Shown here: one piece after another, positions 19,814 to 27,997 of the stretch
Position numbering within the stretch: position 1 is the first letter of the stretch
How the letters are laid out: each line of letters starts with the position of its first letter
Assembly (NCBI RefSeq): GCF_001945365.1
Contig: NZ_MSTQ01000003.1
Span: forward strand, 248,001-312,000
Length of the DNA: 64,000 nt
DNA from: Pseudomonas reinekei
GTDB lineage: Bacteria > Pseudomonadota > Gammaproteobacteria > Pseudomonadales > Pseudomonadaceae
Direction of reading: 5' to 3'
The notes under the pieces: generated by a model
What the model was told of the DNA's origin: nothing
The model's database searches: none
The model's input: only the letters and a program-made list of their open reading frames with translations
Program-made: the position numbers and the translations under genes

Positions 19814-19843
19814 TGTGGCGAGGGAGCTTGCTCCCTCGCCACA
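19814..19843 (-). repeat. Perfect 14-bp REP hairpin after recJ
   Basis: TGTGGCGAGGGAGC, TT and GCTCCCTCGCCACA form a perfect stem four bases after the recJ stop. The arms match the REP subclass at 47868-47960. It may act as the recJ 3'-end structure. On the recJ strand the A/T run lies before the stem, not after it, so it is not a classical terminator. Confidence 0.7.
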
Positions 19844-19847
19844 AAAG

Positions 19848-21557
19848 CTATCGCGGTTCGATATGGGCAATCATCAACTGAACGGTTTCATTGCCCCGGA
19901 ACTCGTTCACATCGAGCTTGTAGGCCAACTCCACCCACTTGATGGTCGGGTTCGGCCAGACGTCCCGATCGATACCGAATGCGATGCCATCGAGTTTCAC
20001 CGAGCCACATTCGCTTCGCAGCACGACCTTGAGGTGCCGCTCACCGACGACACGCTGCTCGACCAACTGAAACACCCCGTGAAACAGCGGCTCCGGAAAG
20101 TGCTGTCCCCAAGGGCCGGCATGGCGCAACGCGCGGGCCAGTTCCAGGTGAAACTCCTCGACCGCCAGGGTGCCGTCCGACAGCAGGCGCCCGGTCAGAT
20201 CCTCTTCGCGCAGTTGCCGACGAACCTCGGCATCAAACGCTTCGGCAAACAGCGGAAAATTCGCTTCCGGCAACGTCAGGCCAGCCGCCATCGCATGACC
20301 GCCGTACTTGGTGATCAGGTTCGGATGCTGCGCCGCCACCACGCTCAACGCGTCGCGGATATGAAAGCCTTGGACCGAACGACCCGAGCCCTTGAGCAGT
20401 CCATCGCCGGCATCGGCAAAGGCGATGGTCGGACGGAAGTAACGCTCTTTCATACGCGACGCGAGAATGCCGATGACGCCCTGGTGCCATTCGGGGTCGA
20501 ACAGGCACAAACCGAATGGCATCGACTCTACTGGCAGGTCCTTGAGCTGAGCCAGCGCTTCACGCTGCATGCCCTGTTCGATGGATTTGCGGTCCTGGTT
20601 CATGCCGTCCAGTTGCGCAGCCATTTCACGGGCGAGGCCGGCGTCTTCGGTCAGCAGGCATTCGATGCCCAGGCTCATGTCGTCCAGACGCCCTGCCGCG
20701 TTCAGGCGCGGGCCGACAATAAAGCCAAGGTCGGTAGAGGTAATGCGCGCAGGGTCACGCTTGGCCACGTCCAGGATCGCCTTGACCCCCGGTCGGGCAC
20801 GGCCGGCACGAATACGCTCGAGGCCCTGATGCACCAGAATCCGGTTGTTGGCATCCAGCGGAACCACATCGGCTACGCTGCCCAGCGCCACCAGATCGAG
20901 CAACTCTCCGATGTTCGGTTGCGGCTTGTCCGCATACCAGCCGAGCCCGCGCAACCGCGCGCGCAGAGCCATCAGGACATAGAAAATCACCCCGACGCCA
21001 GCAAGGGCCTTGCTCGGAAACTCGCAGCCGGGCTGGTTCGGATTGACGATGGCATCGGCCAACGGTAGCTCATCGCCGGGCAAGTGGTGATCGGTGACCA
21101 GCACGTTCAGCCCAGCTTTCTTCGCCGCCGCCACGCCTTCGACACTGGAGATGCCATTGTCCACGGTGATCAGCAATTGTGGCTGACGCTCCAGCGCCAC
21201 CGCGACGATTTCCGGCGTCAGGCCGTAACCGTAGTCGAATCGATTGGGCACCAGGTAATCGACATGTGCCGCACCCAGCAAGCGCAGCCCCAACGTGCCG
21301 ACGGTACTGGCCGTTGCGCCATCGGCGTCAAAGTCGCCGACGATCAGGATCCGCTGACGCTGCTCGAGGGCGACCACCAGCAAATCCACGGCTGCCTCGA
21401 TGCCCTTGAGCTTCTGGAACGGAATCAACCGTGCCAGGCTCTTGTCCAGTTCGGCTTCGGATTGCACCCCCCGCGCCGCATACAGGCGGGTCAGCAAAGG
21501 TGGAATATCACCGAGGAAGGGCAAGGTGTCGGGCAGCAGGCGAGGTTCAATGCGCAT
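19848..21557 (-). CDS. recJ: Single-stranded-DNA-specific exonuclease RecJ
   Basis: RecJ (569 residues) is a 5'-3' exonuclease on single-stranded DNA that acts in RecF recombination, mismatch repair and base-excision repair. The DHH-superfamily motifs are present: VGDFDADGATASTVG (motif I, about residue 77), the conserved VTDHHLPG (motif III) and the DHHA1-domain glycine motif GGHAMAAGLTLP, then the OB-like C-terminal domain. The length is typical for gamma-proteobacteria. YaeQ lies 54 bases upstream in the same direction, so the two may be cotranscribed. Confidence 0.97.
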   Translation of the reverse strand: MRIEPRLLPDTLPFLGDIPPLLTRLYAARGVQSEAELDKSLARLIPFQKLKGIEAAVDLLVVALEQRQRILIVGDFDADGATASTVGTLGLRLLGAAHVDYLVPNRFDYGYGLTPEIVAVALERQPQLLITVDNGISSVEGVAAAKKAGLNVLVTDHHLPGDELPLADAIVNPNQPGCEFPSKALAGVGVIFYVLMALRARLRGLGWYADKPQPNIGELLDLVALGSVADVVPLDANNRILVHQGLERIRAGRARPGVKAILDVAKRDPARITSTDLGFIVGPRLNAAGRLDDMSLGIECLLTEDAGLAREMAAQLDGMNQDRKSIEQGMQREALAQLKDLPVESMPFGLCLFDPEWHQGVIGILASRMKERYFRPTIAFADAGDGLLKGSGRSVQGFHIRDALSVVAAQHPNLITKYGGHAMAAGLTLPEANFPLFAEAFDAEVRRQLREEDLTGRLLSDGTLAVEEFHLELARALRHAGPWGQHFPEPLFHGVFQLVEQRVVGERHLKVVLRSECGSVKLDGIAFGIDRDVWPNPTIKWVELAYKLDVNEFRGNETVQLMIAHIEPR

Positions 21558-21611
21558 GGGGTGACGGGAGCTTCTCTAGATTACGTAGGATAAATCGGGG
21601 ATGGCGCAGCT

Positions 21612-22154
21612 TCAGCCGCGCTCGCCCAACAACCAGGTCAGTTGGACTTCGTGTTGACCGCGATCGTCGGTCACGAAAATCGTCCCTTCGCTGATCATTA
21701 CGTCCCACTTGATGACGCGGGGCATGTCTTTGGCCAGGGTTTCCAGCACTTCCTGAGGCACGGCCGCAATGTTCACGTTCTTCAGGTTTTTCACCGCTGG
21801 CACCACTTTGCCTTCCCAGACACGCAGGCTGCCGTAAGCCAGCAGGCTGGTGCGCTCGGTGCGACGCGAGCACCAGGTCAGACGTTCGGCATCCGGCTGG
21901 CCGACTTCGATCCAGTGCAGGACGCGGTCATCCAGACTTTTTTCCCACAAGGCTGGTTCGTCCACTTCTGACAGACCACGGCCAAAGGACAGTTGTTCGT
22001 TGTACCAGAGGGCGTAAGCCAGCAGGCGCACGGTCATGCGCTCTTCGGTTTCCGAAGGGTGACGGGCGATGGTTTGCTTGACGCTCTCGTAGACACTGCG
22101 GTCGAGGTCGGTGAGGTTCAGTTCAAACTTGTAGGTCGTGGACGGCTGGGCCAT
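21612..22154 (-). CDS. yaeQ: YaeQ family protein
   Basis: This 180-residue protein is a YaeQ homologue, a family with a restriction-endonuclease-like (PD-(D/E)xK) fold. E. coli YaeQ has been linked to suppression of RfaH defects, but no biochemical activity is settled. Recognisable segments are YKFELNLTDLDRSVYE, RHPSETEERMTVRLLAYAL, DEPALWEKSL and WIEVGQPDAERL. The frame is open 11 codons further upstream, but MAQPSTTYKFELN at 22154 is the family start. It precedes recJ in the same direction. Confidence 0.92.
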   Translation of the reverse strand: MAQPSTTYKFELNLTDLDRSVYESVKQTIARHPSETEERMTVRLLAYALWYNEQLSFGRGLSEVDEPALWEKSLDDRVLHWIEVGQPDAERLTWCSRRTERTSLLAYGSLRVWEGKVVPAVKNLKNVNIAAVPQEVLETLAKDMPRVIKWDVMISEGTIFVTDDRGQHEVQLTWLLGERG

Positions 22155-22301
22155 GAACGGGCTTCTAGATACGGGGAAAGGCGGCAAGTCTAACCGATGC
22201 AGGCATCAATCAACGAATAGAAGACGATCTACCTCGGGCGCCTGACGGTCGGCTATGTTAAAACGCTGTATTCGCTCAACCCTTGCCCTACAGGTTCCCG
22301 T

Positions 22302-23501
22302 ATGTCGTTGACCGCCAAACCGCTTTCAGGCCTGAAAGTCATTGAATTGGGCACGTTGATTGCCGGCCCCTTTGCTTCGCGCATTTGCGCCGAATTCGGT
22401 GCCGATGTGGTCAAGGTCGAATCCCCGGATGGCGGCGATCCGTTGCGCAAATGGCGCAAGTTGTATGAGGGCACGTCGCTGTGGTGGTTTGTGCAGGCGC
22501 GCAATAAAAAGTCCTTGACCCTGAACCTCAAGCATCCCGACGGCCTGGCGATTCTGAAAAAGCTGCTGAGCGAAGCGGACATCCTGATCGAGAACTTCCG
22601 ACCCGGCGTCCTGGAAAAGCTCGGCCTGGGCTGGGAGGTCTTGCACGCGTTGAATCCGAAGCTGGTGATGGTGCGCCTGTCGGGTTTCGGCCAGACCGGC
22701 CCGATGAAAGATCAGCCGGGATTTGGCGCGGTCGGTGAGTCCATGGGCGGCTTACGCTACATCACCGGCTTCGAAGATCGCCCACCGGTGCGCACCGGCA
22801 TCTCCATCGGCGACTCGATTGCCGCACTGTGGGGCGTGATCGGCGCGCTGATGGCTTTGCGGCACCGCGAGGTCAACGGCGGGCAGGGCCAGGTGGTGGA
22901 TGTCGCGCTGTACGAAGCGATCTTCGCCATGATGGAAAGCATGGTCCCGGAGTTCGACGTGTTCGGTTTCATTCGCGAACGTACCGGCAACATCATGCCC
23001 GGCATCACGCCCTCCTCGATCCATACCAGCGCCGACGGCAAGCATGTACAGATCGGCGCCAACGGCGACGCGATCTTCAAGCGCTTCATGCTGGTCATTG
23101 GTCGCGAAGACCTGGCCAACGATCCATTGCTGGCCAGCAACGATGGGCGTGACAGCCGCCGTGACGAGCTTTACGGCGTCATCGATCGTTGGGTCAACTC
23201 GTTGCCGCTGGACCGGGTCATTGAACTGCTGAACCAGGCCGACGTACCAGCCAGCCGGATCTTCAGTGCGCAAGACATGTTCAGCGATCCACAGTACCTC
23301 GCCCGGGAAATGTTCCTGCAGGCCAAACTGCCGGATGGCAAAGATTTCAAGATGCCGGGAATTGTGCCGAAACTCTCTGAGACACCCGGTGATTGTGAAT
23401 GGGTCGGGCCGCAACTGGGCGAACACAACGCTCAGGTACTCCAGGAACTTGGCTATGACGCGTCGCAGATCACACAACTGCGCAAAGACGGAGCCATCTG
23501 A
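22302..23501 (+). CDS. CaiB/BaiF family CoA-transferase
   Basis: This 399-residue family-III CoA transferase moves CoA between carboxylic acids through an aspartyl-CoA thioester intermediate. The N-terminal PLSGLKVIELGTLIAGPFASRICAEFGADVVKVE and the segment VVDVALYEAIFAMME, which carries the expected catalytic aspartate near residue 170, are diagnostic. The pair of substrates cannot be inferred. Succinyl-, formyl- or carnitinyl-type donors are all possible. Its stop is within a few bases of the most upstream possible start of the next gene. Confidence 0.92.
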   Translation: MSLTAKPLSGLKVIELGTLIAGPFASRICAEFGADVVKVESPDGGDPLRKWRKLYEGTSLWWFVQARNKKSLTLNLKHPDGLAILKKLLSEADILIENFRPGVLEKLGLGWEVLHALNPKLVMVRLSGFGQTGPMKDQPGFGAVGESMGGLRYITGFEDRPPVRTGISIGDSIAALWGVIGALMALRHREVNGGQGQVVDVALYEAIFAMMESMVPEFDVFGFIRERTGNIMPGITPSSIHTSADGKHVQIGANGDAIFKRFMLVIGREDLANDPLLASNDGRDSRRDELYGVIDRWVNSLPLDRVIELLNQADVPASRIFSAQDMFSDPQYLAREMFLQAKLPDGKDFKMPGIVPKLSETPGDCEWVGPQLGEHNAQVLQELGYDASQITQLRKDGAI

Positions 23502-23559
23502 GCTGAAGCGTCTGGTTGCGCACTTCATCAAGCACTGCCTGTGGCGCAACGGACGAGCG

Positions 23560-24423
23560 TTGCGCGCTACGGCGGGCGTGCTTCTGATCATCGCTATGGC
23601 ACCCTCGGCGTGGGCGCAATCCAAGGAGTCGCTGATCTGGCTCAAGCGCGATCTGCCACCGCTGTTCATTTTCGACGGACCGAAAAAGGGTCTGGGGATC
23701 ATCGATCAACTGTTGACCAAACTGATCGCCGGCATGCCGCAGTACCAACACAGCGTGATGAAGGTCAATCGCGCGCGCGGCTTGCAGATGCTTCATGAGC
23801 CCTCTCTGACCTGTGACGCAGCGTTGAACTGGAGCAAGGAACGCGAAAGCCGGATCGCGTTTTCCGTTCCCGTGTTCCGTGCCATGAGCAATGGCCTGGC
23901 CGTGCGCCGGGTTGATCGCGAAGTGGTGGTGCCGTTCCTCAAGGAAGGCGAAGTGGATCTGGCCGCCCTGCTGGCCACTGGCGCTGTAACGCTGGGGATT
24001 ATCGCCGAACGCAACTATGGCGAGTACCTGGATGCCATGCTCAGGCAGGCCCCACCCAAGGCCCTGACGCTGCATTACGGCAATGACGCACTGGGCAGTC
24101 TCCTGCAAATGCAACGCCTAGGACGCCTGCGGTTGCTGCTGGGTTATCGCCCGGAAATCCGCTATCAGGCTCAGCAGCAAGGGATCGCCGAGGATGAACT
24201 GCAGTTCTACCCGATTCTCGGCACAGGCAAGTACTTGTCCGGGTACATCGGTTGCACCAATACCCCTCAGGGTCGACAGGTCATTACCGAGATCAACCAA
24301 CTGTTGCACACCCTGCCTCGTGACTACCTGAGCGAGGCCTACGCGGCCTGGCTCGACCCGGAAAGTCGCAGCGAATATCTGGAAGCCTCGCGAAAATTTT
24401 TCGAGCAACAGACCGGGCGCTGA
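23560..24423 (+). CDS. Periplasmic solute-binding-like protein with non-ATG start
   Basis: This roughly 287-residue secreted protein resembles bacterial extracellular solute-binding family 3 proteins (IWLKRDLPPLFIFDGPKKGLGIIDQLL, RIAFSVPVFRAMSNGLAVR, VTLGIIAERNYGEYLD). The signal peptide is RATAGVLLIIAMAPSAWAQ. No in-frame ATG lies before that signal. I used TTG at 23560. CTG at 23503, with GGAG nine bases upstream, would add 19 residues and is a serious alternative. It sits immediately downstream of the CoA-transferase gene in the same direction. There are no permease or ATPase genes nearby, so a sensory or orphan role is possible. A hairpin follows the stop. Confidence 0.75.
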   Translation: MRATAGVLLIIAMAPSAWAQSKESLIWLKRDLPPLFIFDGPKKGLGIIDQLLTKLIAGMPQYQHSVMKVNRARGLQMLHEPSLTCDAALNWSKERESRIAFSVPVFRAMSNGLAVRRVDREVVVPFLKEGEVDLAALLATGAVTLGIIAERNYGEYLDAMLRQAPPKALTLHYGNDALGSLLQMQRLGRLRLLLGYRPEIRYQAQQQGIAEDELQFYPILGTGKYLSGYIGCTNTPQGRQVITEINQLLHTLPRDYLSEAYAAWLDPESRSEYLEASRKFFEQQTGR

Positions 24424-24441
24424 CAAATTCCAGACAAAAGA

Positions 24442-24473
24442 AACCCCGAGAAGTGGGGAGACGACTCGGGGTT
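24442..24473 (+). terminator. Hairpin after the solute-binding-like gene
   Basis: The stem AACCCCGAG / CTCGGGGTT spans 24442-24473 with a 14-base loop. It lacks a following T run, so termination would be weak or Rho-assisted. Confidence 0.5.
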
Positions 24474-24592
24474 AAACGCAGTCTACATAAAGACCGGTAG
24501 CAGCAAGCTACAAGCACCGGAGCACAATGCTTGATCCTGCTGTTAGTGGGTCTGACAGACCTTGTTGCAGGAAGGTTCCCACAAAAGACAAT

Positions 24593-24880
24593 TCAATTTC
24601 GACTGGCCAACAGCTTGTCCTGAGCGGCATTGCGTAATGCCGCGATCACACAAGGCTCCAGGCGCCCTTCCGCAATCAGCACATCGCGATGCAAACCGTC
24701 GACCACATCGGTCAACAATCGCTTGTCACTCAACTGCGCCTGATTGAATTTTCGATCGACCACCACTTCGCCGCTCGCGTTCTTCAATGTCACACGGCAT
24801 TCGCCATGAATGCCTGCCGGTGTCAATGTCACCTGATACGGGCTCAGAGCCTCACCGAGCAAGAGACTGATACTTTCCAT
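24593..24880 (-). CDS. DUF3509 family protein
   Basis: This 95-residue protein resembles the Pseudomonas-restricted DUF3509 family, with the N-terminal MESISLLLGEALSPYQVTLTP and the later VVVDRKFNQAQLSDKRLLTDVVDGLHRDVLIAEG. There is no signal peptide or membrane span. The frame also opens with two GTG codons just upstream (24889-24892), but the ATG at 24880 gives the usual MES start. The function is unknown. It is convergent with the binding-protein gene and codirectional with the PAS receptor upstream. Confidence 0.75.
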   Translation of the reverse strand: MESISLLLGEALSPYQVTLTPAGIHGECRVTLKNASGEVVVDRKFNQAQLSDKRLLTDVVDGLHRDVLIAEGRLEPCVIAALRNAAQDKLLASRN

Positions 24881-25020
24881 CTCGATCACCACTCAATAGT
24901 CCGAAAACAAAGTGCCTGGGGCGTGTCTACAGTAAATGACCGCCGGCCCGAGAAGAAAGTTCTGAATACCGAGTGCACGTAAATATTCGTCTCTGGTCGA
25001 TAGAGCATGCACGGCAAAGA

Positions 25021-25045
25021 TGACAGAGAAAAAACTGTTCTGTCA
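25021..25045 (-). terminator. Hairpin at the end of the binding-domain/PAS gene
   Basis: On the minus strand TGACAGA and TCTGTCA pair around an 11-base loop containing T6. The stop codon TGA is the first base triplet of the stem, so the hairpin begins within the coding end. Confidence 0.45.
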
Positions 25046-26401
25046 CGTCTGTCGGGGCCGCCGTTCGATTTCAGTCCATCCGCCCTGCAAACCCCGCAAT
25101 TGACCATCCGCACCGTAAAACGGCACAGTCCACTGATAGATGTCGCTGAGGCCATGTTTGAACATCAATTGCCGCTCGCGGAAGCGTGGCTTGCGTGTCT
25201 GCAGTTGAACCATGAACTCGGCATGCAAAAGCTCGGCGGTCTCTCGGGGCAAGACTTCCAGCTCGATCAACCGCTGTCCGCGCATCTGATCAAAACGGGT
25301 CGACAGGCTTTCCTCATAGCTTTTGTTGCACATGATCAAACGCCCTTGCCGATCACAAACAAACACCGGGTCGGGCATGGCGTCCATCAATGCATGCTGG
25401 AATGCCAGCTGATCGCGAAGTCCCTTCTCGGCGCTCAAACGCTGCTCGATCACAATGGCCAATCGACGATTCCAGACCAGCGATAGCAGTGCAAACACGC
25501 TGACGATCAACAGCCCCACGCAAACCTGCCTGGTGGTCCCCTCCCAGATTGAGGATGTGCTTGTCGGCGCAACGGCATAGAACCATTTGTGTCGCAGCGC
25601 GCGCAGTTCAACGGACGGAAACGCCTCCAGTGCTTTACTAAGGATGCTCAACAGCTGTGGCTGCCCTTTGTGCACAGCCAGGTAATCCGCATCCCATTTG
25701 CCTTCCAGTGCCTCACCGACCTTGAGCCGCCCCGACGGATAGAGCCGCGCTCCGATGTCATTGTCGAGGGTCGCATACGCTTCGCCGCTCTCAACCAGTG
25801 CCCGGGCTTCAGCGTGGGTTTTTACCGAACGCACTTCGATAGAAGGGTAATCACGACGAATCAAGGCTTCCAGCGCATGTCGCGTCGGCAACACCAGCAC
25901 CTTTTTTGCCAGTTGCTCCAGCGATTGCACGTCAGGAGCCTCTGCGTGCCCGACAAACACCCAGCCAGCGCCACCAAAGGCAGGACTGAAATCCAGAAAG
26001 GCCCTGCGCTCGTCGTTCATGGACAGCATCGTGCTCATGTCGGCTGCGCCACTTTCCAGACGATCGAGTAACTGTTCGGTGGAAAATGTCTCGTCGTAGA
26101 CGAACCGCAACCCTGTCATGGCGCTGATGCGTTCCAGCACATCGTTATGAAAACCGCTCCATTGGCCGCGCTCGTCCTTGAATAGATATAAAGGGTACTG
26201 TGTCGACGCGACGACGACGTGTGAATGCCCAGCCAGCCATTCGCGCTCCTGCGCATCAAGCTCGATCAGCGGCTCCGGCACCGCCGTCGCATCAGCCGCA
26301 TAAGCGACCAGTTGCGCCGCCACAGCGCCTTGGGCCAGCCCCAGAAGGGCCAGCCAAAATATCCAGCCAACCGCCGGCTTCATCACTGCTAAATACTGCA
26401 T
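25043..26401 (-). CDS. Membrane receptor: solute-binding domain, TM, PAS, no kinase
   Basis: This 452-residue protein begins like a BvgS/EvgS-type sensor. It has an N-terminal signal/TM segment (VGWIFWLALLGLAQGAVAA), a periplasmic solute-binding family-3 domain (VVVASTQYPLYLFKDERGQWSGFHNDVLE, ADMSTMLSMNDERRAFLDFS), a second TM (about VCVGLLIVSVFALLSLVW) and a cytosolic PAS domain (HALMDAMPDPVFVCDRQGRLIMCN). It then stops after GGWTEIERRPRQT, exactly where a histidine kinase domain would begin in relatives. No HisKA, HATPase, GGDEF or receiver domain follows in any frame that I can see. I chose the ATG at 26401 because AAGGATG precedes it closely. The ATG at 26464 lacks that. It is either a decayed kinase or a kinase-less receptor. 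Confidence 0.8.
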   Translation of the reverse strand: MQYLAVMKPAVGWIFWLALLGLAQGAVAAQLVAYAADATAVPEPLIELDAQEREWLAGHSHVVVASTQYPLYLFKDERGQWSGFHNDVLERISAMTGLRFVYDETFSTEQLLDRLESGAADMSTMLSMNDERRAFLDFSPAFGGAGWVFVGHAEAPDVQSLEQLAKKVLVLPTRHALEALIRRDYPSIEVRSVKTHAEARALVESGEAYATLDNDIGARLYPSGRLKVGEALEGKWDADYLAVHKGQPQLLSILSKALEAFPSVELRALRHKWFYAVAPTSTSSIWEGTTRQVCVGLLIVSVFALLSLVWNRRLAIVIEQRLSAEKGLRDQLAFQHALMDAMPDPVFVCDRQGRLIMCNKSYEESLSTRFDQMRGQRLIELEVLPRETAELLHAEFMVQLQTRKPRFRERQLMFKHGLSDIYQWTVPFYGADGQLRGLQGGWTEIERRPRQT

Positions 26402-26471
26402 TGCCACATCCTTGTGCTCGGCTCGCTGGTCCTCGATAAAGGCATTTCCCGGCCAGTGTGGCATGCAAAAA

Positions 26472-26503
26472 CAAGAAAGCCCGTCAGGAGACGGGCTTTC
26501 TTG
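26472..26503 (-). terminator. Terminator of thrC
   Basis: CAAGAAAGCCCGTC and GACGGGCTTTCTTG pair perfectly around AGGA, 19 bases after the thrC stop on the minus strand and upstream of the PAS receptor gene. Confidence 0.85.
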
Positions 26504-26521
26504 TGTGTCAGGTTTTGCCCG

Positions 26522-27931
26522 TTACAAAGGCTTACCACGGTTGCCATGCTGGCTGACAAAGGCCTGCACGGCTTTCAGGTCGTTCGGCAACACGGTGCAA
26601 CGCTCGTCTCTCTCAAACAAATCAGAAAGATGTACAGGGAGTTCCAGCGCTTTTCCTACACCGGCTTTCTCCACCGCGTCCGGGAATTTGACCGGATGTG
26701 CCGTGCCGAGGATCACCATCGGGATATCCAGGCTGCGTCGGCATTCGCGCGCGGCCTTGACGCCGATCGCGGTATGCGGATCCAGCACCTCGCCGGTCTG
26801 CTCGTAGACTTCGGCGATGGTTTCGCAGGTTTGTGCGTCGTCCACGGCCAGCGAGTCGAACAGTTTACGGGCTTCGGTCCAGCGCTCTTGCTCGACGCTG
26901 AAACCACCACCTTGCTTGAAGCTGTCCATCAGCCCGGCAATCGCTGCACCGTTGCGACCATGCAGGTCGAACAGCAAGCGCTCGAAGTTCGACGAGACCA
27001 TGATGTCCATCGACGGCGACAGCGTAGCGTGCAGGGTTTCCTTGACGTACTGGTTGCCGCTCATGAAGCGGTGCAGGATGTCGTTGCGGTTGGTGGCGAC
27101 GATCAACTGATTGATCGGAAGGCCCATGTTGCGCGCCAGGTAACCGGCGAAGATGTCGCCGAAGTTGCCGGTCGGCACCGAGAAAGAAACCGAACGCGCC
27201 GGGCCGCCCAATTGCAGGGCGGCGTGGAAGTAGTAAACGATCTGGGCCATGATCCGCGCCCAGTTGATCGAGTTCACCGCCACCAGGCGCGTACCCTTGA
27301 GGAAGCCCTGGTCGGCGAAGCTCGCCTTGACCATTTCCTGGCAGTCATCGAAGTTGCCTTCAATGGCGATGTTGTGGATGTTCTCACCGAAGATGGTAGT
27401 CATCTGCCGACGCTGCACTTCGGACACCCGGTTGTGCGGATGCAGGATGAAGATGTCGACGTTTTCGCAGTGCTTGCAACCTTCGATGGCCGCCGAACCG
27501 GTATCACCCGAGGTGGCACCGACGATCACCACGCGCTCGCCGCGCTTCTCCAGCACGTAATCGAGCAGGCGACCCAGCAGTTGCAGGGCGAAGTCCTTGA
27601 ACGCCAGGGTCGGGCCGTGGAACAGCTCCAGCACCCATTCGTTGCCGTTCAGCTGACGCAGCGGCGCAACGGCGCTGTGGGCGAACACACCGTAGGTTTC
27701 TTCAAGGATCTTTTTGAAATCGGCATCGGGAATGCTGCCGGTCACGAACGGGCGCATGACCCGGAAAGCCAGCTCGTGATAGGGCAGGCCAGCCCAGGAG
27801 GCGATTTCTTCCTGGGTGAAACGTGGCAGGTTTTCCGGGACGTACAGACCGCCGTCGGTGGCAAGACCTGCCAGCAGGACGTCTTCGAAATTCAGGGCCG
27901 GTGCCTGGCCGCGGGTACTGATGTAACGCAT
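26522..27931 (-). CDS. thrC: Threonine synthase
   Basis: ThrC (469 residues) converts O-phosphohomoserine to threonine with PLP. The cofactor lysine sits in PTLAFKDFALQLLG (about residue 117), and the phosphate-binding GATSGDTGSAAIEG loop follows. The family N-terminus MRYISTRGQAPALNFEDVLLAGLATDGGLYVPE supports the ATG at 27931 over one four codons upstream. hom lies 66 bases upstream in the same direction, giving the hom-thrC operon that is typical of Pseudomonas, with thrB elsewhere. Confidence 0.97.
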   Translation of the reverse strand: MRYISTRGQAPALNFEDVLLAGLATDGGLYVPENLPRFTQEEIASWAGLPYHELAFRVMRPFVTGSIPDADFKKILEETYGVFAHSAVAPLRQLNGNEWVLELFHGPTLAFKDFALQLLGRLLDYVLEKRGERVVIVGATSGDTGSAAIEGCKHCENVDIFILHPHNRVSEVQRRQMTTIFGENIHNIAIEGNFDDCQEMVKASFADQGFLKGTRLVAVNSINWARIMAQIVYYFHAALQLGGPARSVSFSVPTGNFGDIFAGYLARNMGLPINQLIVATNRNDILHRFMSGNQYVKETLHATLSPSMDIMVSSNFERLLFDLHGRNGAAIAGLMDSFKQGGGFSVEQERWTEARKLFDSLAVDDAQTCETIAEVYEQTGEVLDPHTAIGVKAARECRRSLDIPMVILGTAHPVKFPDAVEKAGVGKALELPVHLSDLFERDERCTVLPNDLKAVQAFVSQHGNRGKPL

Positions 27932-27997
27932 GACTGACTCCAATGGACAGTGTTCGTAGTGCCGGGCCCGCAGGCGAACCCGGTCAACGATAACGGC

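Noticed and set aside
23266..23559. Upstream part of the 385-residue frame that contains the binding-protein gene
   Set aside because: It runs out of frame through the CoA-transferase gene. Only the part after the signal peptide region is coding.
24886..25155. 89-residue minus-strand frame as a split kinase piece after the PAS receptor
   Set aside because: It lacks kinase motifs and overlaps the end of the receptor in another frame.
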